In this document: positions 58,046 to 64,000 of the stretch, piece after piece
Layout: each line of letters starts with the position of its first letter
How positions within the stretch are numbered: the stretch's first letter is position 1
Assembly: GCA_012932865.1 (NCBI GenBank)
Contig: SAXG01000002.1
Coordinates: 1,488,001 to 1,552,000 of the forward strand
Length of the DNA: 64,000 nt
Direction of reading: 5' to 3'
Origin: Amylostereum areolatum
Lineage: Eukaryota > Basidiomycota > Agaricomycetes > Russulales > Stereaceae
Program-made: the position numbers and the translations under genes
Notes under the pieces: model-generated
What the model was told of the DNA's origin: nothing
What the model saw: the letters and a program-made list of their open reading frames with translations, nothing else
Database searches by the model: none

Positions 58046-60358
58046 ATGGACGCCGAATATCTCATTCCAATGCTCCAGAGAGGTGAGGCCGATCCCATCA
58101 GTATCTCTCCTTATCCCGAGTAACTTCTATGTATTTGCAGACCCAACCCTGCACCAGGTCATAGCGAACGCAAAGGATCTGCGAATGCTCTCGACTACGC
58201 TCATCGCCGATAAGAAGCACGACACCGCTATTCAAAAATTGACGGAAGCCCTTACAGTGCTGGCTGGTAATGACGCACAAATTCCGCTGGAGTGGAAACA
58301 TGGGGGAGGTATCCGCTCAGATCTTTATGTGAGAATGGACTTGGAAAAGTTAATGGAGGTCATGATTTGTTGCGAGATGATGGGCAAGTGCTACCAGAAA
58401 ATGGGGCGGCTGGAAACTGTGTGTCATCTTTGTTTTAGTTGCACTTCCTGGGGCTAATCGTGATTGCAGGCTTTGACATGGCTTGAAGAACTCAGTGTTA
58501 TCCACCGTAACACGTATTTTTCTCGGCCCATCCCTACATTCGGTACATCATCCCTCCTCATGTGTGTTTGCGGCTACCCTGACGCGTAAGTTGTCAGACT
58601 GGATGGACTCAACGCCCACCTCTGAGGATTTTTTCACTGCCCGTCTATCCGGACTTACACGGGCTTCCAACATCTTCCTGAAGCTTGGAAACACTGCCGC
58701 CGCCGTTCACCGTCTTCACATTGCCATCACCCTCGAAACCCACGGCAAGGCAGCAGGTCTCGACCCTGCGAGATTGGACGAACCGGGTCGCATGGAGCGG
58801 TACGCCAAAATGGCGAAGTTGCGTCATCCCGAGCCCAGGTTGACGGACACGCTCGAACTCCAGGATCCGAATCTCCAAATTTTGGGTAGCTGGCGAAAGC
58901 TCGAGGTAAAGAAGACCAAAATGATTACGCCGCGCCAGGGATTCGCAAGTTTTGTGTGGAACGGTGAGTTACACTGGCTCAAAATCATTCAGGAGCCCTC
59001 ATTCATGACTCAATAGGACGTTTCTATGTTTTTGGTGGGGAGAAGATGGCCTACGGACCATATTATCGCGATTTCTACTGCATCGAGCTCGAAAAGCTCG
59101 ACGAAGGCTGGCAAAAGCTTCCCGATTATCCCACACCGCCCCAACAGAGCGGTGTCCGAGCCACTGGTTGGGAAATGCTCGTCGACGACACGGACGCGAA
59201 GGCCTACCTTTTTAACGGACGCAAAACGCTCGACGTCTTCGACCTGCGATCTAACACCTGGTCTCGCATGCGGACGACCATGGCATCGGGCGCGGGTGGC
59301 TGGCCCGTCGGAATTGGTCTTTCAAGCTCCTCCATGGCTCTTGTTAGGCGTCGCCTGTATGTCTTCGGCGGAGCACACGATGAATCTGTACTAGGGACCA
59401 GCCTGTGGATCGTGCTCGACCTCCGAACGAAGCGGTGGCGTCATCTCTCTGGGGAACCAGGCCCGTCATTCACGCCGAATTCAATGTGCCCGGGCCCACG
59501 AAAACACGCGTCGATGTGGGTGGATGGGGCCGAGGAACGGATTTGGTTGATGTACGGGGAGGCGGAGCGTTCCGGGGGCCAGGTCCTGTACCAACCGCAC
59601 GAGGAATCACGCTCGTTTGCATATGACGACTGCTGGACGTGGGACATTATAGAAGAGTCGTGGAGGAGAGAACGTATCGCGGGAAATCCTCCTTGTCCTC
59701 GTTCAGAGATAGCGTCTACATACGTTGGTGCCTCCCCCGCTTCACGTCCTCGGCGTTGACTGTTCTTCAGAACCCGCGATTGAACAGGGTGATTATGTTT
59801 GGCGGGTACAACCCACTCCTCACGACTGTCTACCCGGACGGTGGCTTCGTTGGATTTTCCTACTACGCCGACACTTTCGTGTACGAACCTTCGCCCGCGG
59901 ATGGCGCTGCACCCAAGTGGAAACACGTTCTCACCCGCGGGTTTCCCATCTACCGGGCCCAAGGCAAGCTCTTTTCGGACCCAGCCACGGGAAAGACGTA
60001 TCTATTTGGGGGGTACACCAACTCTCAGTACGTGCCGGACAGGAAGAACACCATCTCCCGGAGCTTTGGAGACCTTTGGCAGCTGCGGCTGGACATTCCA
60101 GGCGGGGAATTTCAAGGCGTTGACATCGAGGAGGAGGCCAGGACCGCGAAGGTCGGACCGTGGCAGCGGTGTTTCGCGTGCGGGGCTGCGGGTCAGTGGA
60201 AGAGATGCTCAGGTATGCCGAGTGTTTGAAGAGGTATCATCCACGCTGATGCATTCGTTGTAGGCTCGTGCCAAGGGAAGGCATTTTTCTGCGACGTGCA
60301 GTGCCAGAAGGATGGGTGGAAGGAGCACAAAGAACGACACAAATGCTCGAAGATATGA
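58046..60358 (+). CDS. TPR-like/kelch protein with C-terminal MYND finger
   Basis: Seven exons (58046-58082, 58141-58418, 58470-58542, 58598-58963, 59017-59723, 59771-60212, 60264-60358) join in phase to 665 residues. The N-terminal helical region (LHQVIANAKDLRMLSTTLIA ... VMICCEMMGKCYQKMGRLET) resembles TPRs. The kelch repeats include RFYVFGGEKMAYGP, LYVFGGAHDESVLG, VIMFGGYNPLLTTV and TYLFGGYTNSQYVPD. The last exon completes a MYND zinc finger (CFACGAAGQWKRC + SCQGKAFFCDVQCQKDGW, KEHKERHKC). The combination suggests a scaffold that binds partners through both modules; targets are unknown. No frame errors. It pairs with the divergent copy that has lost the MYND exon. Confidence 0.87.
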
Positions 60359-60802
60359 CTACTGACAAACTGACCATGAAATCTTGTTTGTATGAAGGTT
60401 TTACGATCCCTTATCATCATGATCGTGTTCTCTCTCTCTGGTATACTTGAGAAACGTTTTGGGGTAATATCTAGTATGTATGTAAGTGAGTTTGTAAATG
60501 TCGCCGGGTCTGAAGTATCTGGATCGGACAAACAAGCATGTCCCTTCCTGTTCCCTCCGCTAAATTATCTCTTGGAACTCTATCAAATTGCAATGGGAGC
60601 ATCGTGTCGAGGCTAGAGGATGTCTGGCCTCCGAAACATGAGGTGGTCTGCATGACAGGAAGGATCTGAGGAAACTAGAATGGGTCCAGAGGCAGCGCGT
60701 GGGCCGGGGCGCGTCCTGGGCGCGTCCCGCGCGGCGACGCCCGATCAAAACGACCTTCGTCTCTTCCTCCTGTCCTCCATCCCTCCCCTCTCGCGCCCCA
60801 AC
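60359..60802. other. Intergenic, SCS7 promoter
   Basis: No frame with a domain. It contains the 3' end of the kelch/MYND gene and the SCS7 promoter. Confidence 0.4.
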
Positions 60803-62237
60803 ATGTCCAAGCGAATTCGCATCTTCACCGCCTCGGACGTCGCCCAGCACAACAATGTGAACAGCTGCTGGGTCACCCGCAAGGGCAAAGTCTACGACGT
60901 GACCAACTTCGCCCGGGACCACCCAGGCGGCGAAGAGTACATCCTCAAGTTCGCGGGCAAGGACGTCGAGGAAGCCATGACGGACGTCGACGAGCACGTA
61001 CACTCGGACAGCGCGTACGACATGCTGCAGGAGCTCGTCGTGGGCCGGGTCGGCGTGGGCGAGCTGACGGTGAACGACCATTGGGAGGCGACGGACGATT
61101 ACCACCCGGAGAACACGGACGAGGCGGAGGACTTCAGGAAGAACGAGTTTTTGGACCTTCGCAAGCCGTTGTTCATGCAGATGTGGGAGGGTCGGTTCAG
61201 GTGCGTTTGGGTTTTGTTTCGCGTTCGCGGGCGAGGAGGTTGACGATGTACACAGCAAGGCGTATTACCTTCAGCAAGTGCACCAGCCCCGGCATCTGGG
61301 GGAGACCGCGCGCATGTTCAAGTCGCCGTATCTCGAGGTGAACCGTATGCTTTCCCCCTCCGCCGTCCCCTTCTCACTTCACAGTAGGTCTTCACGCGTA
61401 CGGAGTGGTATGTCGTGCCCGTCATCTGGCTTCCCATTGCCATCTACATCGGCCTGCGCTCGCTTTTCCAATTCGCCGGCATCCCGCTCGCCTCGTTCAA
61501 AGTGGACGCGTCCCTGCCCATCTCCAGCGTTTTCTTCCTCCCGGTCGACGCGTACGTCAAGCTCGCTCTGTGCTTCTTCCTCGGCAACGCCGTGTGGACC
61601 ATCCTGGAGTACGCGTTCCACCGTTTCCTCTTCCACCTGGACGAGCATCTCCCGGACACGCCCGTGTTCTTAACGTTGCATTTCCTCATGCACGGCGTGC
61701 ACCACTATATGCCCATGGACCCGTGAGCCTGCACTGCGTATGGGCTTGGTTCATATGGCTAACCAACGAACGAACACAGGTTGCGGCTCGTCATGCCCCC
61801 TGTCATGTTCTTCGCGCTCTCATTCCCCATGACCCGCCTTGCCCACACGCTCTTCTCTCCGGCCATGGCCAACGGCGTCATCTCTGGCGCGTTTTCTTTC
61901 TGTGAGCCATGCCAATCGCTTCAGTTTTGCGATGCTAACCCCACTCGTTCCAGACGTACTTTACGACTGCATGCACTACGCGTGAGTTTGTCCTCCGCCC
62001 TCCTTTCCAATTCTTGCTGAGACTTTTGTAGGATGCATCACACCAGGCTCCCGGCTTACCTCCGCGAGATGAAGAAGTACCACCTCGGTCACCATTATAA
62101 GAACTACGAGCTCGGCTTCGGCGTCACCAGTGCGTTTCATCCCGTCTTTTCTCAGTTTGTCGACACGCTAACGGGTGCTCCCCTATCGCGCAGGCAAAGT
62201 GTGGGACTACGTCTTCAACACCGTTCTTCCCCTGTAA
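60803..62237 (+). CDS. SCS7: Sphingolipid fatty acid 2-hydroxylase
   Basis: Adds the 2-hydroxyl group to the very long fatty acid of ceramide in the ER. Seven exons (60803-61200, 61256-61337, 61387-61722, 61780-61901, 61954-61981, 62032-62129, 62194-62237) stay in frame. The N-terminal cytochrome b5 domain (about residues 5-80) has the heme histidines in DHPGGEEYILKFAG and DEHVHSDSAYDML. The hydroxylase part has membrane spans (VPVIWLPIAIYIGL, ALCFFLGNAVWTILEYAF) and the di-iron histidine boxes HRFLFH, HGVHH, HHTRLPAYLREMKKYHLGHH. The C terminus is KVWDYVFNTVLPL. Length and architecture are normal for Scs7; no anomalies. Confidence 0.94.
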
Positions 62238-62712
62238 ACCCTTCTTTCTTGGTCCTTGGATTATCCATGTTTGCGAATCTTGACATATTTAGTGTCCCTC
62301 TCTCAGAGTCTCTGTAACTACTTACTTTTACTAATGCGTAACCTTTTCGGGTCTACTCGCTTCGATGTCGAAGACAGTTCGTTCATCACCTCCATACAAA
62401 TAAATAAGCATATATTCCCGATATAGATAAGAGGGCCTAAATGAACAGCGAGATAGCAGAGTGATAGCAATGATGGCTAGGGCAACGCGAAACTGGACAG
62501 AGCAAATCACGACAGCGGACGTATTGTGACGTACATGGTGGGAATCGATAGCAAACCGACAGCAAATAGACAGCGTGGGTTGGTGAAGATGTGGAGAACA
62601 AGATTGACAAACACCCGTAGTCGAGGAGTAGCGCCTTTCTGCATTGTTAGGGACTCGTGAGACAGACCGACTCGTGAGACAGACACACACCTCATTGGGA
62701 TACAACTCAATA
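62238..62712. other. Convergent 3' region
   Basis: Between the ends of SCS7 and the partial F-box gene. No gene or repeat was recognised. Confidence 0.4.
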
Positions 62713-64000
62713 TCAGACCGTCGCGCCATCCCACTCAACAGCGAGCACGGCAGGAGATGCGCGAAGTTGCTCGATGGACCCCGCTTCGACGGTGCACTCT
62801 CGCACGGAGATGCGAACACTGGCGGGTGTCCTAACGCCCAAACCATGCACAAGGCGTTGAGTGAAGGTGACCCCGCGCCCCCACGCGACCTTGCGACGCG
62901 CGAAGGTGACGCGCCGCACGGAGAGCACGCGAAGCTCGGGGAACGCGTCCTTGCCATCGACCTTCCCAAGGAGCGTGACCAGTCCATAGGCAGCCGGGCC
63001 CGTCACGGCGATCTCCCGCACGCGGACGCAATACACGGCGATGGTGCCCCATCCTACGTCGGTATACAGAACGGGATGGTCGACCTCGAGCTTGCCCACT
63101 TGACCAACAAACGGGAGGGTGCCGCCGAGCGTACGCTGCAACCAATCGAGGTCGTCCTTCTGGACGACCTGCGGCACGTTGAAGGTCGATGAGGTGCCGG
63201 ACCAGTCGCTGCCTCCCATCCCGGTCGCAGCGTGGACGACGACGCCGCCTATGACGACCGGCGCGCCCGCAGAGACGAGCTGAACCTCCTCTTCGGGAGC
63301 GCCGTCCTCGTCCTCGTCCGCCGCTCCCGTGTCCGGGCCAACGGGCAAAACAAAATCGGCCGTGAAGGTGAACATGACCGGAGTCGCAAGCTCGGCGTCT
63401 GCTTCGCCTGCGGGCGCTTCTTGAAACCTTCGCGGGTGGTAAAAGACGAACGTAGTGCCGGCGGCGGCGGTGCGGATGGCGAGGGTGCCCATAGTATTAC
63501 CAGGGTATATTCTTCCGGCGAAGAAGGTTTGAATCCAGACATTGACCTGCTCGAGGGATGCGATATACGCCGTGGGCGAGTCGGCCCCGTCCGGGAGGTG
63601 TGCGACGATGTCCACCCTAGCATTTGGCTGGACGACGACGGAGGCCAGGAGGGGGCCGAGAACGTCTAGTCTGTCGACTACGTGGAAAGACTCCACGTTG
63701 GGGAGGAAGATGGGGATAGGATCGGCCTCGTCGTCCGCACGCTCGACGAGGCTCAGGCTGGAGTTCTCCACCGTAACGTTCTTCGCCGACGACTGGATGC
63801 GTTCGAAGATCTTCGAAAGGACGGACTGCGCGTCCACACTGAGGTTGGAGCGGCACCGAACGAACGTGAGATCCGAGAGCTGCGGGGAACCAAAGACAGG
63901 GGAGGTGCTCGCGACGTGGTACTCCTTGAGTTTCAGGACGCGGAGGCTGGAGGGTGTTTCGCCGTGAAACGTCTGCGCCGTGACGCTTCCTCCGCAGGCG
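62713..64000 (-). CDS. F-box family protein, C-terminal part, runs off the window
   Basis: The frame is open from the window edge to the stop at 62713-62715, about 428 residues. It contains leucine-rich segments (SSLRVLKLKEYHVASTSPVF, PQLSDLTFVRCRSNLSVDAQ) and an acidic loop (DTGAADEDEDGAPEEEV). The C terminus (VRISVRECTVEAGSIEQLRA ... VEWDGATV) matches the end of the intact F-box protein at 50.9 kb (VQACTVEEDMIVDLRN ... WDGLTV). The F-box itself would lie beyond 64000, so membership is inferred from this paralogy. No frame errors in the visible part. Confidence 0.75.
   Translation of the reverse strand, partial: ACGGSVTAQTFHGETPSSLRVLKLKEYHVASTSPVFGSPQLSDLTFVRCRSNLSVDAQSVLSKIFERIQSSAKNVTVENSSLSLVERADDEADPIPIFLPNVESFHVVDRLDVLGPLLASVVVQPNARVDIVAHLPDGADSPTAYIASLEQVNVWIQTFFAGRIYPGNTMGTLAIRTAAAGTTFVFYHPRRFQEAPAGEADAELATPVMFTFTADFVLPVGPDTGAADEDEDGAPEEEVQLVSAGAPVVIGGVVVHAATGMGGSDWSGTSSTFNVPQVVQKDDLDWLQRTLGGTLPFVGQVGKLEVDHPVLYTDVGWGTIAVYCVRVREIAVTGPAAYGLVTLLGKVDGKDAFPELRVLSVRRVTFARRKVAWGRGVTFTQRLVHGLGVRTPASVRISVRECTVEAGSIEQLRASPAVLAVEWDGATV

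Overview
The window is nuclear DNA of a mushroom-forming basidiomycete (Agaricomycetes). Genes carry many short introns (about 45-95 nt, GT..AG with a few GC..AG). The families are typical of that group: several divergent F-box proteins, MYND-finger proteins, a DUF6533 membrane protein and small secreted proteins of unknown role. No bacterial, viral or organellar genes, CRISPR arrays or rRNA genes were seen.

Layout. 1-3.26 kb: no convincing gene. 3.26-4.87 kb (+): Gcn4-type bZIP factor. 5.58-7.39 kb (+): GDA1/CD39 nucleoside diphosphatase broken by at least four single-base insertions. 8.9-23.8 kb: five related F-box genes (four +, one -), all with frame breaks; the third is cut off by a 2.55-kb inverted-repeat element carrying a passenger gene, and a 153-bp palindromic MITE lies beside it. 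24.7-26.3 kb (+): DUF6533 membrane protein. 26.7-33.9 kb (-): SPRY protein, double-MYND protein, large RING-H2 protein. 34.5-36.4 kb (+): intact single-exon F-box gene. 36.4-39.2 kb: gene-poor, with a 504-bp MITE. 39.2-40.4 kb (-): NAXE. 41.5 kb (+): orphan protein. 42.9-43.9 kb (-): F-box/cytochrome P450 chimera. 44.4-46.5 kb (-): sulfite oxidase. 47.2-48.7 kb (-): EBP2. 49.0-50.0 kb (+): secreted protein. 50.9-52.6 kb (+): intact F-box gene. 54.1-55.2 kb (-): orphan. 55.4-60.4 kb: a head-to-head pair of TPR-like/kelch paralogues, one with and one without a MYND finger. 60.8-62.2 kb (+): SCS7 fatty acid 2-hydroxylase. 62.7 kb to the edge (-): F-box paralogue, partial.

The housekeeping genes (bZIP, NAXE, SUOX, SCS7) read cleanly through all splice sites; EBP2 does so apart from one low-complexity segment. 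Between about 6 and 33 kb nearly every gene needs single-base corrections, and by eye about 25 are extra bases against three missing bases, all in homopolymers. That suggests residual sequencing error mixed with true pseudogenes. The genes do not form a pathway; the window mixes housekeeping genes with an expanding, decaying F-box family and nonautonomous transposons. Splice sites and frame breaks were read by eye without transcript data.
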